Origin: Chryseobacterium pennipullorum | GTDB lineage: Bacteria; Bacteroidota; Bacteroidia; Flavobacteriales; Weeksellaceae | NCBI RefSeq assembly: GCF_003384725.1 | Contig: NZ_QNVV01000002.1 | Coordinates: 310,001 to 374,000 of the forward strand | Length of the DNA: 64,000 nucleotides | Direction of reading: 5' to 3' | Shown here: one piece after another, positions 33,703-43,116 of the stretch | Layout of the letters: every line of letters starts with the position of its first letter | Numbering within the stretch: the stretch's first letter is position 1 | Translations under genes and position numbers: made by a program | Notes under the pieces: generated by a model | What the model saw: the letters and a program-made list of their open reading frames with translations, nothing else | Databases searched by the model: none | Told to the model about the DNA's origin: nothing

Positions 33703-35361
33703 ATGGAAGAACAAAATTCAAATATATGGTGGCTCAACGAAGAGTCTGAGCAGATGCTTAACAGAGGATATCTGTTGAAAGGTGAAACAGTAGACGGAGC
33801 AATCGACAGAATTACCACTGCAGCTGCAAAAAGGTTATATAAACCTGAACTGCAACCCGCATTCAAGGAAATGATCACAAAAGGATGGATCAGTTTCTCA
33901 TCTCCTGTATGGGCGAATATGGGAACACAGAGAGGACTTCCGATCTCATGTTTCAATACTCATATTCCTGACAGTATCGAAGGAATTACTCACAAAATGG
34001 GTGAAGTGATCATGCAGACCAAAATCGGAGGTGGTACTTCAGGGTATTTTGGAGAACTTAGAAACAGAGGGACTGCGGTAACGGATAATGGAAAGTCTTC
34101 AGGGGCTGTTTCATTCATGAAGTTATTTGATACGGCTATGGATGTTGTTTCTCAAGGGGGCGTAAGAAGAGGTGCTTTTGCTGCTTATCTTGATATTGAC
34201 CACGGAGATATTGAAGAATTTTTATCCATTAAAGATATTGGTAGCCCTATTCAGAACCTGTTTACCGGAGTATGTGTTCCGGATTACTGGATGCAGGATA
34301 TGATTGACGGTGATATGGAAAAGCGTAAAGTTTGGGCAAGAGTATTGGAAAGCCGCCAGCAAAAAGGCCTTCCGTACATTTTCTTCACAGACAACGTAAA
34401 CAGAAACAAGCCTCAGGTATACAAAGATCTGGGAATGACGGTAAACGCAAGTAACCTTTGTTCTGAAATCATGCTTCCATCGACCATGGAAGAATCTTTT
34501 ATCTGCTGCTTATCTTCCATGAACCTTGAATTGTATGATGAGTGGAAAGATACAGATGCTGTAAAATTAGCAGTCTATTTCCTTGATGCTGTTTTATCAG
34601 AATTTATTGACAAAACTGAAGGCAACTATTACCTGCAGGGAGCAAGAAACTTTGCGATGCGTCACAGGGCTCTTGGACTGGGAGTTTTAGGGTATCATTC
34701 TTATTTACAGAAAAACATGATTCCTTTTGAAAGCTTTGAGGCGACACAATTCAACGCAAGGGCTTTCAGACATATCAAAGATCAGGCTGAACAAGCTTCA
34801 AGAGAATTGGCCAACATCTACGGAGAGCCGGAAGTACTGAAAGGTTATGGGTTAAGAAACACCACAACGATGGCTATTGCCCCTACCACTTCAAGCTCTG
34901 CAATCCTTGGACAAACTTCACCAGGAATTGAGCCTTTCTCTTCTAACTATTATAAAGCCGGTCTTGCTAAAGGAAACTTTATGCGTAAGAATAAGTACCT
35001 GGCGAAATTATTGGAAGAAAAAGGATTGGATAATGAGGAAACGTGGAGAACGATTATGCTGAACCATGGTTCTGTACAGCACCTTACTGAGCTTACTCAG
35101 GAAGAAAAAGCGGTATTCAAAACGTTTAAGGAAATTTCTCCGATGGAAATTATTTCCCAGGCAGCACAGAGACAGCAATATATCGATCAGGCACAGTCAC
35201 TGAATCTACAAATTCCGTCCACAATGCCTGTAAAAGATGTCAACTATCTGTATATCGAAGCCTGGAAAAAAGGTGTAAAAACACTTTATTACCAAAGAAG
35301 CTCATCCGTTTCAAAAGAAATGATGGTCAACTTTGTATCATGCTCCAGCTGTGAGGCTTAA
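33703..35361 (+). CDS. nrdA: Class I ribonucleotide reductase large subunit
   Basis: This is the 552-aa catalytic subunit. Active-site residues can be placed: C83 (ISCFN) and C268 (FICCLSSMNL) as the redox pair, and N251, C253 and E255 (NLCSE) as the radical cysteine loop. The C-terminal pair C547 and C550 (CSSCEA) accepts electrons from thioredoxin or glutaredoxin. GGGTSGYFGELRNRGT binds substrate. It is much shorter than E. coli NrdA (about 760 aa) because it lacks the N-terminal ATP-cone that senses dATP/ATP. With nrdB also lacking a cone, overall activity control must come from elsewhere. It is followed by a terminator at 35397-35423. Confidence 0.95.
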   Translation: MEEQNSNIWWLNEESEQMLNRGYLLKGETVDGAIDRITTAAAKRLYKPELQPAFKEMITKGWISFSSPVWANMGTQRGLPISCFNTHIPDSIEGITHKMGEVIMQTKIGGGTSGYFGELRNRGTAVTDNGKSSGAVSFMKLFDTAMDVVSQGGVRRGAFAAYLDIDHGDIEEFLSIKDIGSPIQNLFTGVCVPDYWMQDMIDGDMEKRKVWARVLESRQQKGLPYIFFTDNVNRNKPQVYKDLGMTVNASNLCSEIMLPSTMEESFICCLSSMNLELYDEWKDTDAVKLAVYFLDAVLSEFIDKTEGNYYLQGARNFAMRHRALGLGVLGYHSYLQKNMIPFESFEATQFNARAFRHIKDQAEQASRELANIYGEPEVLKGYGLRNTTTMAIAPTTSSSAILGQTSPGIEPFSSNYYKAGLAKGNFMRKNKYLAKLLEEKGLDNEETWRTIMLNHGSVQHLTELTQEEKAVFKTFKEISPMEIISQAAQRQQYIDQAQSLNLQIPSTMPVKDVNYLYIEAWKKGVKTLYYQRSSSVSKEMMVNFVSCSSCEA

Positions 35362-35396
35362 GATCAAGTAATAAACACGCTATATTTATTATTAAC

Positions 35397-35423
35397 AAAA
35401 GCATACCTTCCGGGTATGCTTTT
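35397..35423 (+). terminator. Intrinsic terminator of the nrd operon
   Basis: Perfect 11-bp arms AAAAGCATACC/GGTATGCTTTT enclose a 5-nt loop, 36 bp after the nrdA stop. Confidence 0.9.
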
Positions 35424-35490
35424 GTCGTTCTGAGTACGGGCTGCAATACATTTTATTGTCCAAGAGTACCACCTTTCAACTTTATGAAAA

Positions 35491-35515
35491 AGGCCCGGAA
35501 AGAAAATCCGGACCT
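35491..35515 (-). terminator. Intrinsic terminator of the TonB-dependent receptor gene
   Basis: The arms AGGTCCGG/CCGGGCCT (one G-T pair) on the minus strand are followed by five T. It lies 38 bp after the receptor stop. Confidence 0.85.
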
Positions 35516-35552
35516 CTGAAAAGAATTGTATTGAAAGTAAAATAAATAGTCA

Positions 35553-38500
35553 TTAAAAATTATACCTGATTCCCAGCTGTGCCTGGAATCTTGAGGCAAA
35601 CTGATCGATGGTATATGGGAGGCCCGGTGTTCTGAAATTATAGGTAGGATCACCAGCTGAAGGCTGCCCTGAAGCGATATTTCCAGCTTTTGTAAGCCCA
35701 ACACTGGCCGTAGAGTTGAAGGTATTGGGAACAAAATAGACTTTCCCCCAGTCCTTGTTCAGCAAGTTGGTAAAATTGATAATGCTCAGTGAAATCTGTA
35801 TATTGTTTTTAGATTTTTCGCTCAGTCTTATTTCATCCATAATTCTGATGTCAGCCTGAACATTCCATGGGGTGAATGCGCCATTTCTTTCCGTAAATGT
35901 TCCTCTTCTTGATTTTAAATACTCATTGCTGTTGATAAAGCTTTCATAATCTGCAATCTGCTGCTGGGCGGATATCAGTATATTTCCGGAAGCATCTTTT
36001 ACAGGTACAATATATTTCGCAGCTTCAGCCGCATCCTTGAAGATATAAGCAAGACCTGCAGCCTGGCCGGTATTAGCAATCGTACTGTTCACAAATCCCC
36101 AGGTGAAAGGATTACCGGACTGCGCATTAAAGTATACGTTGGCAGATAATCTGTTTGATCTGGAAACATTAAAGCCATATCCGAGATTGGCAACCACCCT
36201 GTTCTTAATGGCAAAATTAGAGGTAGTAAGCTGTGGGTCATTAGGAGTGAGAGACTGGTTCATCTGCCAGTTGCTTTCCATAGAATTTCTGATACCATTG
36301 GTAATATCCCGGGCATCTCCATACGTATAGGCAACAAAGAAGTTGAATCCGAAATGATATGATTTTGAAAGCTGTGCAGTCAGATTATAACGGTATCCTT
36401 CTTTTGTATTGGACAAAAGATAGGCATTGGAAAAGTTGCTGTTGATATTCGTGGTATAAACAGGCATCTGGTGATTCACATCATAGCTGTAATAGGTAAC
36501 ATTATCCGTTTTATTCACCTGTTGGAATTTAAGATCATACAAAACTTTAGTATAAATACCTTCTAAAGTAAGCTTATATCCTTTCAGGGTATAATCGAAC
36601 GCTAAAGAGCTTCTCCAGACTCTCGGCATTTTAAAATTGTTATCAATAAGATCTACCTGTACCTTTGAGGAATTCTGCCATTTCGGAAAATTGGAACCTA
36701 CCAGAGGGTCTCCGTTAGCTGCAATCTGAGCAGCAGTAGGCGCATTGTAATCGTAACTTCCGAAGCCTACCCCATCATTATAATAAGCATACCCTAACCA
36801 TGCAAAAGGAATTCTTCCAACAAAAATACCGGAACCTCCTCTCATCACCATTGATCTGTCTTCGGTAACATCAATCGTAAATCCTAATCTTGGAGATAAG
36901 GTTGGTTTATTAAGATAGGTATTGGTCAGCTGACTAAGCGGAGTGTAAGAATAGGTATTACCATAATAAGCATCCTGAGGTGAATTGGTAACCAGTGAGC
37001 TCAGCTGCGGTTTATTGGGCAAATCTGTATAATCTACACGGATTCCCGGTGACAGCCTCACCCTTCCCCAATTGATCTCGTCCTGTAAATAAAGGGAGAG
37101 AAGATTCACCTGATATTGGGCATATGGATTATTAAAAAGAGTCTCTCTGTTACTTCCGTTAAAAGGATATGTTCCTCTTATCCTTGCGGGATTTGAATTA
37201 TAAAAATCATTAAGACTTTTATACGATATTCTGCCATTCAAGGCATTTACAAAACCGTAGTTAATAGAATAAAGCTCATTATGGGTCCCTAATAAAAAGG
37301 TGTGGTTTCCTGTTTTATAAGTAAGATTATCCGTAATTTCAAAAGTTTTCTGTTTCATATTGAAAACAGTGGCTTCCCTGTCATTTCCCAATAGAACCGT
37401 TCCTCCGTTATAGGCAATTTCTACCTGTGGAAACATCGCATTGCTGGACGTAGGATCTCTGTAGTCATGAATTGAAGAGTACCCCAACACAAGACTATTA
37501 TTCCATCGGTCATTAAAACGGCTTTTCAGCTCAAGGGTGGTCGTGGAAGCTGTATTTTTCTGTACAAAGTCCATACTTGAAAATCTGAAATTGGCTCCGT
37601 CTCTCTCCAGATTGGAAGCCTGCGAAAATACCGTATTGTTCTTAAGGGATAGGGTATGCTTATCATTGATCTTCCAATCCAACTTATTGAATAGCTTGGC
37701 ACTTTCAGAAAAATTATTGTACCGGTTAAAGCTGCCTACATTAAAACCATATTTATTTTGCACAAAATCTGAGATTTGCTGAGCGGTTGATTCATTGATC
37801 AGAGCATTTGGGTCGTTGGCATTATAAAATATGGGATCTGTTCTCTTGGTGTATTCCAAATTGGTAAATAAAAATACTTTATCACGCACAACCGGAAGCC
37901 CTACCCTTCCTCCATAGATAAAGTCCGAGAAATCCTTTGGCATCTTTGAATTGTCTCCCACTCTGTTGTTGCCTGTCATCGCGGCATTTCTTCCATAGAC
38001 ATACATAGATCCGGTGACCTCATTGCTTCCGCTTCGGGTTACTGCATTAATACTTCCACCAAGAAAATTTCCAAGTTTCACATCGTACGGAGCGATATAC
38101 ACCTGTACATCCTGAATGGCATCCAAACTTATCGAATTGGAACGTGTGCTGCTTCCGGGCATTCCTGAAGTTCCCGTTTGCCCCCCTAAAGACGGACTGA
38201 ATCCAATCGCATCATTATTGATAGACCCGTCAATGGTAACGTTGTTATAACGGAAGTTGGTTCCATTAAAGGAATTGTTAGCACTTTGGGGAACCAGCTT
38301 CGTCACATCCTGTATTCCACGGTTAATATTCGGAAGCCCGGCGATTTGTGCCTGGCCGATTCCTACACCATATTTTACACTCGTCTTTTTAGAAGTAAGC
38401 TTCACCTCATCGATGGTCTTTTCCTTACTGGCCAATTCCACCACGGGCAGATCATTGTTTCCCAGGGAAAGCTGTAGGTTAGGGTTCTCATAAATAACCT

Positions 38501-38738
38501 GTGACCCATCCAGGATTTCTAGCAGATAAGGACCTCCGGGCTGAAGGTTATCCAAACTAAACTGCCCTTTGCTGTTACTTTTGGTCTCAAAAGTACTGTT
38601 GGTAGGAATATGGACGACCTTTACGGTAACTTCGGAAGAAATTCCTTTTAATCTTCCAAAAATCTTAGAGCTGGTTTCCTGTGAAAATGCCAACCCAAAT
38701 GAAAGTAAAGCAAAGGCACAGATTATTTTTTTCTTCAT
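35553..38738 (-). CDS. TonB-dependent receptor with carboxypeptidase-like N-terminal domain, Oar-like
   Basis: The 1061-aa outer-membrane protein has a signal peptide ending GLAFSQ (about residue 20). A carboxypeptidase regulatory-like beta-sandwich (about 25-105; FGRLKGISSEVTVKVVHIPTNSTF) is followed by a plug domain (about 120-230; VQVYIAPYDVKLGNFLGGSINAVTRSGSNEVTGS). A long beta-barrel ends in aromatic NF. The layout and the phrase SRSNSISLDAIQ match the Oar-type group common in flavobacteria, whose substrates are largely unknown; some move large molecules or protease precursors. No SusD-like partner gene is adjacent, so a SusC glycan role is unlikely. It is monocistronic, with its own terminator. 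Confidence 0.92.
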   Translation of the reverse strand: MKKKIICAFALLSFGLAFSQETSSKIFGRLKGISSEVTVKVVHIPTNSTFETKSNSKGQFSLDNLQPGGPYLLEILDGSQVIYENPNLQLSLGNNDLPVVELASKEKTIDEVKLTSKKTSVKYGVGIGQAQIAGLPNINRGIQDVTKLVPQSANNSFNGTNFRYNNVTIDGSINNDAIGFSPSLGGQTGTSGMPGSSTRSNSISLDAIQDVQVYIAPYDVKLGNFLGGSINAVTRSGSNEVTGSMYVYGRNAAMTGNNRVGDNSKMPKDFSDFIYGGRVGLPVVRDKVFLFTNLEYTKRTDPIFYNANDPNALINESTAQQISDFVQNKYGFNVGSFNRYNNFSESAKLFNKLDWKINDKHTLSLKNNTVFSQASNLERDGANFRFSSMDFVQKNTASTTTLELKSRFNDRWNNSLVLGYSSIHDYRDPTSSNAMFPQVEIAYNGGTVLLGNDREATVFNMKQKTFEITDNLTYKTGNHTFLLGTHNELYSINYGFVNALNGRISYKSLNDFYNSNPARIRGTYPFNGSNRETLFNNPYAQYQVNLLSLYLQDEINWGRVRLSPGIRVDYTDLPNKPQLSSLVTNSPQDAYYGNTYSYTPLSQLTNTYLNKPTLSPRLGFTIDVTEDRSMVMRGGSGIFVGRIPFAWLGYAYYNDGVGFGSYDYNAPTAAQIAANGDPLVGSNFPKWQNSSKVQVDLIDNNFKMPRVWRSSLAFDYTLKGYKLTLEGIYTKVLYDLKFQQVNKTDNVTYYSYDVNHQMPVYTTNINSNFSNAYLLSNTKEGYRYNLTAQLSKSYHFGFNFFVAYTYGDARDITNGIRNSMESNWQMNQSLTPNDPQLTTSNFAIKNRVVANLGYGFNVSRSNRLSANVYFNAQSGNPFTWGFVNSTIANTGQAAGLAYIFKDAAEAAKYIVPVKDASGNILISAQQQIADYESFINSNEYLKSRRGTFTERNGAFTPWNVQADIRIMDEIRLSEKSKNNIQISLSIINFTNLLNKDWGKVYFVPNTFNSTASVGLTKAGNIASGQPSAGDPTYNFRTPGLPYTIDQFASRFQAQLGIRYNF

Positions 38739-38944
38739 AATTTTATTGCTACAAATTCAGGTGTAAAATTAGATTTCCTGCATATGAAGTGTAGTAACAT
38801 AAAATTAACATTGCATGACAGCATGTTTAACAATTCCTTAAAAAAAACTTAATCCCAACGTCATCTATTGCGACAGAAATTCTCTTTATTCCATGAAAAC
38901 CACTGAAAAAAAATGCTTAATTTTAAAAATTAAAATCGCTTAAT

Positions 38945-39835
38945 ATGAAATTCGGACAAGTAGAAGACCCCTCAAAAATAGATTTCACCCTTCCAAAAGA
39001 TCACATGAAAACCAAAGAAATTCTGAGCCAGAATAAGGAAGGATTGAAAAACATCTCTATCGGATGCGCCAAATGGAATAAAACAGACCTTAAAGGCTTT
39101 TATCCTAAAGGAACAAAGGACGAACTGACGTATTATGCCACGCAGTTCAACTCCATTGAACTGAACGCTACTTTTTATGGTATGCCTACTCCGGATCAGG
39201 TCAATACCTGGAAAGAAAAAACCCCTGAGAACTTTAAATTTTTTCCTAAAATTACCAATACGGTTTCTCATTTCAGAAGACTGATTGATGTTACAGACCC
39301 CGTTACCCATTTTGCTTCTGCTGTCATGAACTTTGATGAAAAGCTGGGGATGGCATTTCTTCAGCTTCATGATAATTTCAAACCTAAAGATTACGACAGG
39401 CTGGAAAAGTTTGTTAAAGAATGGCCGAAGGAAGTTCCTCTCGCCATAGAACTCAGAAATACGGAATGGTTTACCGATGAAGAGATCCTCAATACAACCT
39501 GTGAGCTTTTTGAAGCACATCATATTACCAATATCATTGTAGATACTGCCGGAAGGAGAGATATGCTTCACATGCGCCTTACAACGCCGAATGCCTTTAT
39601 CCGCTATGTAGGTGCCAATGCAGAAAGTGACTACGAAAGGCTGGATGACTGGCTGAAACATCTTACTAAATGGAAAAAGGAGGGACTTCAGAACCTTTAT
39701 TTTTTTGTGCACCAGAATATTGAAAAAGCCTCTCCCCTTTTATCGGCCTATTTTATAAAAAAGCTGAACGAAGAATGGAAAACAGATATTCATATTCCGC
39801 AGATGGCCACAGAAAATACAGGAACACTTTTTTAA
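38945..39835 (+). CDS. DUF72 domain-containing protein
   Basis: The 296-aa protein has the DUF72 TIM-barrel-like pattern: SIGCAKWNKTDLKGFYP, FNSIELNATFYGMPTPDQVNTWKEKTPENFKFFPKI, LGMAFLQLHDNFKP, VPLAIELRNTEWF and a C-terminal FFVHQNIEKASPLLSAYF. It has no signal peptide and is expected in the cytosol. The family is widespread and structurally related to sugar-phosphate or endonuclease-IV-like barrels, but the reaction is not known. The gene is alone, diverging from the receptor gene, and ends at the palindromic terminator 39902-39935. Confidence 0.92.
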   Translation: MKFGQVEDPSKIDFTLPKDHMKTKEILSQNKEGLKNISIGCAKWNKTDLKGFYPKGTKDELTYYATQFNSIELNATFYGMPTPDQVNTWKEKTPENFKFFPKITNTVSHFRRLIDVTDPVTHFASAVMNFDEKLGMAFLQLHDNFKPKDYDRLEKFVKEWPKEVPLAIELRNTEWFTDEEILNTTCELFEAHHITNIIVDTAGRRDMLHMRLTTPNAFIRYVGANAESDYERLDDWLKHLTKWKKEGLQNLYFFVHQNIEKASPLLSAYFIKKLNEEWKTDIHIPQMATENTGTLF

Positions 39836-39901
39836 TAGAGATTTGGCCGAGTTCAGGAAGAATAAATGGGACTCAAAAGCACATTCTTAATTCATCTATA
39901 A

Positions 39902-39935
39902 AAAAAGCAATGAGTAGCGCTACTCATTGCTTTTT
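39902..39935. terminator. Perfect bidirectional terminator
   Basis: A 34-bp perfect palindrome (arm AAAAAGCAATGAGTAGC) has A and T tracts on both sides, between converging genes. It touches the stop codon of the minus-strand gene at 39936, so it can serve both. Confidence 0.93.
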
Positions 39936-40529
39936 CTATTTATTTCTTTTCAGAAGCAATACCAGGTTCAGGAACAAAAGCAGGAAATCTAAAGCAATCC
40001 AGATTCCAAGCTTTGTATTTTCATAATTGTAAGCATCAACCTCCTTTTTGGCAGATTCAGATAGCCTCATACTCTGGTTGATATAATTCTGGACCTCAAC
40101 AATCTGGTCAATATTTTTATTGGGCACGGAATGTTGAGAGAAATAGACAAGATTCTTTTTTCCCAGATAGCCTACAATCCAGTATTCATCAGATTTATCC
40201 ATTTTCAGATATTCTATCCTGTAATATTCCGGACGTATTTTCCCAATGTGTTTAGGATCAAGTATTGTATTCTTATCCATTTTATTCACATTGATCAGAT
40301 AGAAATCCAGGGTCTGTGGAAGCTTATTGATCACCTGCAGCCCTACTGAATTATCTACAAATGCAACCGCACTTTTTTTGATAAACCAGTACGCGAATAT
40401 AGAAATGGAAAAAACAACTGTCAGAATACGGAACAGTTTTGCCCATCTGGCCAGGCTTCCCGATTTTACTTTAGAAAAAAACAGGGAAAGTATACAGGCC
40501 CAAAAGATAACAAAAATGAAAAATACCAT
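39936..40529 (-). CDS. Two-span membrane protein of unknown function
   Basis: I do not recognise this 197-aa protein. It has an N-terminal span (MVFFIFVIFWACILSLFF), a second span after a short basic loop (ILTVVFSISIFAYWFI) and a periplasmic domain of about 110 residues with IRPEYYRIEYLKMDKSDEYWIVGYLG. A third hydrophobic segment (GIWIALDFLLLFLNLVLLL) precedes a Lys/Arg end. This topology would place the middle domain outside the cytosol. The next gene upstream starts 40 bp away (HD hydrolase stop at 40569), so it may be the last gene of a small operon. Confidence 0.8.
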   Translation of the reverse strand: MVFFIFVIFWACILSLFFSKVKSGSLARWAKLFRILTVVFSISIFAYWFIKKSAVAFVDNSVGLQVINKLPQTLDFYLINVNKMDKNTILDPKHIGKIRPEYYRIEYLKMDKSDEYWIVGYLGKKNLVYFSQHSVPNKNIDQIVEVQNYINQSMRLSESAKKEVDAYNYENTKLGIWIALDFLLLFLNLVLLLKRNK

Positions 40530-40568
40530 ACTGCAAAGATACTGATTTAAGAATTTTGAAAAGGTATG

Positions 40569-41213
40569 TTAATCCACATTCCACTCTTTATAGAACTGAT
40601 CGAGGAAATTAAGCATATAGTTATGTCTTTCTTCCGCCAGTTCCCTGCCTTTATCGGTATTCATCAGGTCTTTAAGAAGCAGCAGTTTTTCGTAAAAATG
40701 GTTGATTGTTGTACCTTTTGATTTTTTATACTCTTCTTTAGACATATTCAGATTCGGCTCCATGGCAGGATCATACATCAGATTATTTTTAAAACCTCCG
40801 AAATTGAATGTTCTCGCAATTCCAATGGCCCCTATGGCATCGATGCGGTCGGCATCCTGAACGATCTGAAGTTCAATCGATGGTTTTTCCTGTAGCTGGC
40901 CTCTGTTTTTGAATGAAATATTTTCGATCACAAACAAAACCTTGTCTATCGTCTCATGAGGCACATTTTGTTTTTCAAGAAACGCTCTGGAGATTTTGGG
41001 GGCGATGGTTTCATCACCGTTATGAAATTTAGGATCGGCAATATCATGCAGCAACGCTGATAGCTCTACCACATCCTTATCACAGTCCTCTGTTTCTGCT
41101 ATCTTCCCGGCCAGTTTCCACACCCTTTCGATATGAAACCAGTCATGTCCCGCTTCTGCGCCTTCTAATTTTTCTTTTACAAATTCTACGGTGTTGTTGA
41201 TCGTACTTCTCAT
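40569..41213 (-). CDS. HD-domain phosphohydrolase
   Basis: The 214-aa protein has the HD metal-site pattern: H in AGHDWFHIERVW (about residues 22-32), the HD pair in LSALLHDIADPKFHNGDE (about His56-Asp57) and a distal aspartate in VQDADRIDAIGAIGIARTFNF. Spacing and length resemble the YpgQ/YedJ-type group, which hydrolyses nucleotides or (p)ppGpp-like pyrophosphates. The exact substrate is not known. It is cytosolic. Its ATG shares one base with the stop of the alpha/beta hydrolase gene upstream, so the two are translationally coupled. Confidence 0.9.
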   Translation of the reverse strand: MRSTINNTVEFVKEKLEGAEAGHDWFHIERVWKLAGKIAETEDCDKDVVELSALLHDIADPKFHNGDETIAPKISRAFLEKQNVPHETIDKVLFVIENISFKNRGQLQEKPSIELQIVQDADRIDAIGAIGIARTFNFGGFKNNLMYDPAMEPNLNMSKEEYKKSKGTTINHFYEKLLLLKDLMNTDKGRELAEERHNYMLNFLDQFYKEWNVD

Positions 41214-42055
41214 TAATATATCAGTTCATTTAAAATAATATTCCAGAGCTTTTTATTATAATTTCTAAAAAAGTTAACATGCCCGATTTCTTTTTTATCA
41301 GATTCAGAAGTTTTCACCAGCCTGTACGTCGGCTTAAGGTTTGGATAAGTCGTATTCAATAAGCTCAGCACTCCTTTTTCCGTCAGCCAAACATCATCCT
41401 CTGCCCGTATCACAAAAACTTTCTGCGTTAACTCTTTAGAATAATCCCCAATTTTTTCCAGCAATCTGTTGGTTGATTTCTTGTTTAAAATTAAGGTTCT
41501 CCAGTCATATGCGCAATTTTTTGGAAGACTTTCTCCAAGTCCGAACCAATGGGCGGGAAAATAGCCAAGCAATGAAGTCGTTAACGGCTGAACAATTCCA
41601 AAACCCAGATATGCTTCAATTTTAGTCCTTAGTTTCAGATTCCCTACAAAAGCATTTTGGGTGCCTACAAAAATCAGTTCCTCAAACATTTTTGAATCTT
41701 CATTCATCCCCAGAATCAAAGCCCCTACGGAGTGTCCCAGGCAAAACTTTCTGTGTTCGGGAAAAGTATTTTTAATATATTGGGTGAGTGCCTTATAATC
41801 TTTTGAACCCCATGTTCTCATAGACCCGCGGAATCCTTTCATACTTTCAGGTTTGGAAAGTCCGATCCCTCTGTAATCATAGGTAATTACCGTAAATCCC
41901 TGTTCTGCAAAATAATTGGCAAAGGAAAAATACACCTGTTGTTTCACTCCCGTAGCAGAGTTGATGAGCATCAGCTTCCCATTCTCTTTTTCCGGCTTGA
42001 ACAGATGCACCGCCAGAGCGACCGCGTCTTCCGTAGTTATAATTAGTTTTTCCAT
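41213..42055 (-). CDS. Alpha/beta hydrolase (serine aminopeptidase S33-like)
   Basis: The 280-aa protein shows a nucleophile elbow GHSVG (Ser109). It has VITYDYRGIGLSKPES before it, the acid residue probably in VIRAEDDVWL and the histidine in KKEIGHVNFF. There is no signal peptide, so it is a cytosolic esterase, thioesterase or lipase of unknown substrate. It forms a two-gene coupled unit with the HD hydrolase. A PfkB-side terminator lies just upstream of its start, at 42074-42090. Confidence 0.88.
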   Translation of the reverse strand: MEKLIITTEDAVALAVHLFKPEKENGKLMLINSATGVKQQVYFSFANYFAEQGFTVITYDYRGIGLSKPESMKGFRGSMRTWGSKDYKALTQYIKNTFPEHRKFCLGHSVGALILGMNEDSKMFEELIFVGTQNAFVGNLKLRTKIEAYLGFGIVQPLTTSLLGYFPAHWFGLGESLPKNCAYDWRTLILNKKSTNRLLEKIGDYSKELTQKVFVIRAEDDVWLTEKGVLSLLNTTYPNLKPTYRLVKTSESDKKEIGHVNFFRNYNKKLWNIILNELIY

Positions 42056-42073
42056 AGTATGTAAAAAGAAAAA

Positions 42074-42090
42074 TCCACTATAAAAGTGGA
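42074..42090 (-). terminator. Terminator after the PfkB kinase gene
   Basis: Six-base arms TCCACT/AGTGGA with a 5-nt loop are followed by TTTTT on the minus strand, between the PfkB stop (42147) and the hydrolase start (42055). Confidence 0.65.
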
Positions 42091-42146
42091 CATTTTACTT
42101 ATATCTTTATGTTAAGTTTCAGACTTTCGATATGCCGTAAATAGCT

Positions 42147-43037
42147 TTAAGAAAAGAAATCTGAAATTTTTGGCAGCCCTGTCTGAGATCCTTTCCCTCC
42201 GGAAACCCTCGATGAAACTTCATTACCAAATTTCACGCATTCTTCAATAGAATTTCCATGACAAAGTGCGATGGCAAATCCTGAAGTAAAGGCATCACCC
42301 ATTCCCATTTTATAGACCATTTCATCTTTATCATTCCTATAGTACTTCATTTCAGTTCCATCAAAATAAATGGTCGAATTGGTATCATCTCTCACAAAAA
42401 CTTTGTTGAAATATTTTTTAAGCACCTCTTCTCTTTTCTCTTCCCCAAAGATAATATACAGTTCACTGCTCTTGGCAACGATAAAATCAACATTTTCAAT
42501 AATTTCTTCACTTACCTTCATGGCTGGTGACGCATAAAGGCCAACCTTTTTACCATATTTCTTGGCCTTTTTTACCGTATATTCCACAACCTCCATAGAG
42601 ACTTCAAGCTGTACCAGGACCAGGTCTGCAGTCAAAAAATAACGGTCTGCCTCATCAATATGAGCTTTGTTAAGGTAATTATTTGCAGCAGGCACCACAA
42701 CAATAGCGGCATTCCCATGAGAAGTTGTTACATAAGCAGTTCCTGTAGATTCCTTATCGGTTTCATGCACAAATCCTACATTCACACCCTCACTTACCAG
42801 ATTTCTCATGATCTGCTGACCGAGAGGATCCATTCCTACACATCCGATAAAGTAAACACTTGCCCCAAGCCTGGCTGTACCCACTGCCTGATTAGCTCCT
42901 TTTCCGCCAAAATAGCTGTCGGAATTTACGGCCAAAACAGTTTCATTAGGTAAAGGAAGCTTATTGGTTTCCAAAACAAGATCAATTGAGGAGCTGCCTA
43001 CAACGATAATTTGGGGTTGTTCTGATGAGAGATTCAT
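42147..43037 (-). CDS. PfkB-family carbohydrate kinase, ribokinase-like
   Basis: The 296-aa sugar kinase has the first PfkB signature GGKGANQAVGTARLGA (about residues 44-59) and the second region MGMGDAFTSGFAIAL (about 244-258). The catalytic aspartate is D248. The normal GAGD anion hole reads GMGD here. The protein matches ribokinase (SIDLVLETNKLPLPNETV, GCVGMDPLGQQIM) better than fructokinase, but no ribose uptake gene is nearby, so the sugar is uncertain. It has its own promoter (43084-43116) and terminator (42074-42090), and thus looks monocistronic. Confidence 0.9.
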   Translation of the reverse strand: MNLSSEQPQIIVVGSSSIDLVLETNKLPLPNETVLAVNSDSYFGGKGANQAVGTARLGASVYFIGCVGMDPLGQQIMRNLVSEGVNVGFVHETDKESTGTAYVTTSHGNAAIVVVPAANNYLNKAHIDEADRYFLTADLVLVQLEVSMEVVEYTVKKAKKYGKKVGLYASPAMKVSEEIIENVDFIVAKSSELYIIFGEEKREEVLKKYFNKVFVRDDTNSTIYFDGTEMKYYRNDKDEMVYKMGMGDAFTSGFAIALCHGNSIEECVKFGNEVSSRVSGGKGSQTGLPKISDFFS

Positions 43038-43083
43038 TGTGCTTTATATAGTTTTAAAATTGATTTCAGATAAATACTCTGTT

Positions 43084-43116
43084 CAAAAATAGATAATTTT
43101 GATTAACTAATTTCAA
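43084..43116 (-). promoter_or_regulatory. Promoter of the PfkB kinase gene (TTG-N22-TATTTTTG)
   Basis: On the minus strand TTG (43116-43114) is followed after 22 bp by TATTTTTG (43091-43084). The ATG lies about 46 bp downstream. Both boxes fit the flavobacterial consensus. Confidence 0.5.

Noticed and set aside
38972..39712. A 246-codon open frame on the minus strand
   Set aside because: It lies wholly antisense to the clear DUF72 gene, and its residues (many Cys, Phe, Ile and Arg in no pattern) resemble no family.
39902..39935. Terminal inverted repeat of an insertion sequence
   Set aside because: It is a single perfect palindrome between converging genes with A and T flanks and no transposase; it is a terminator.
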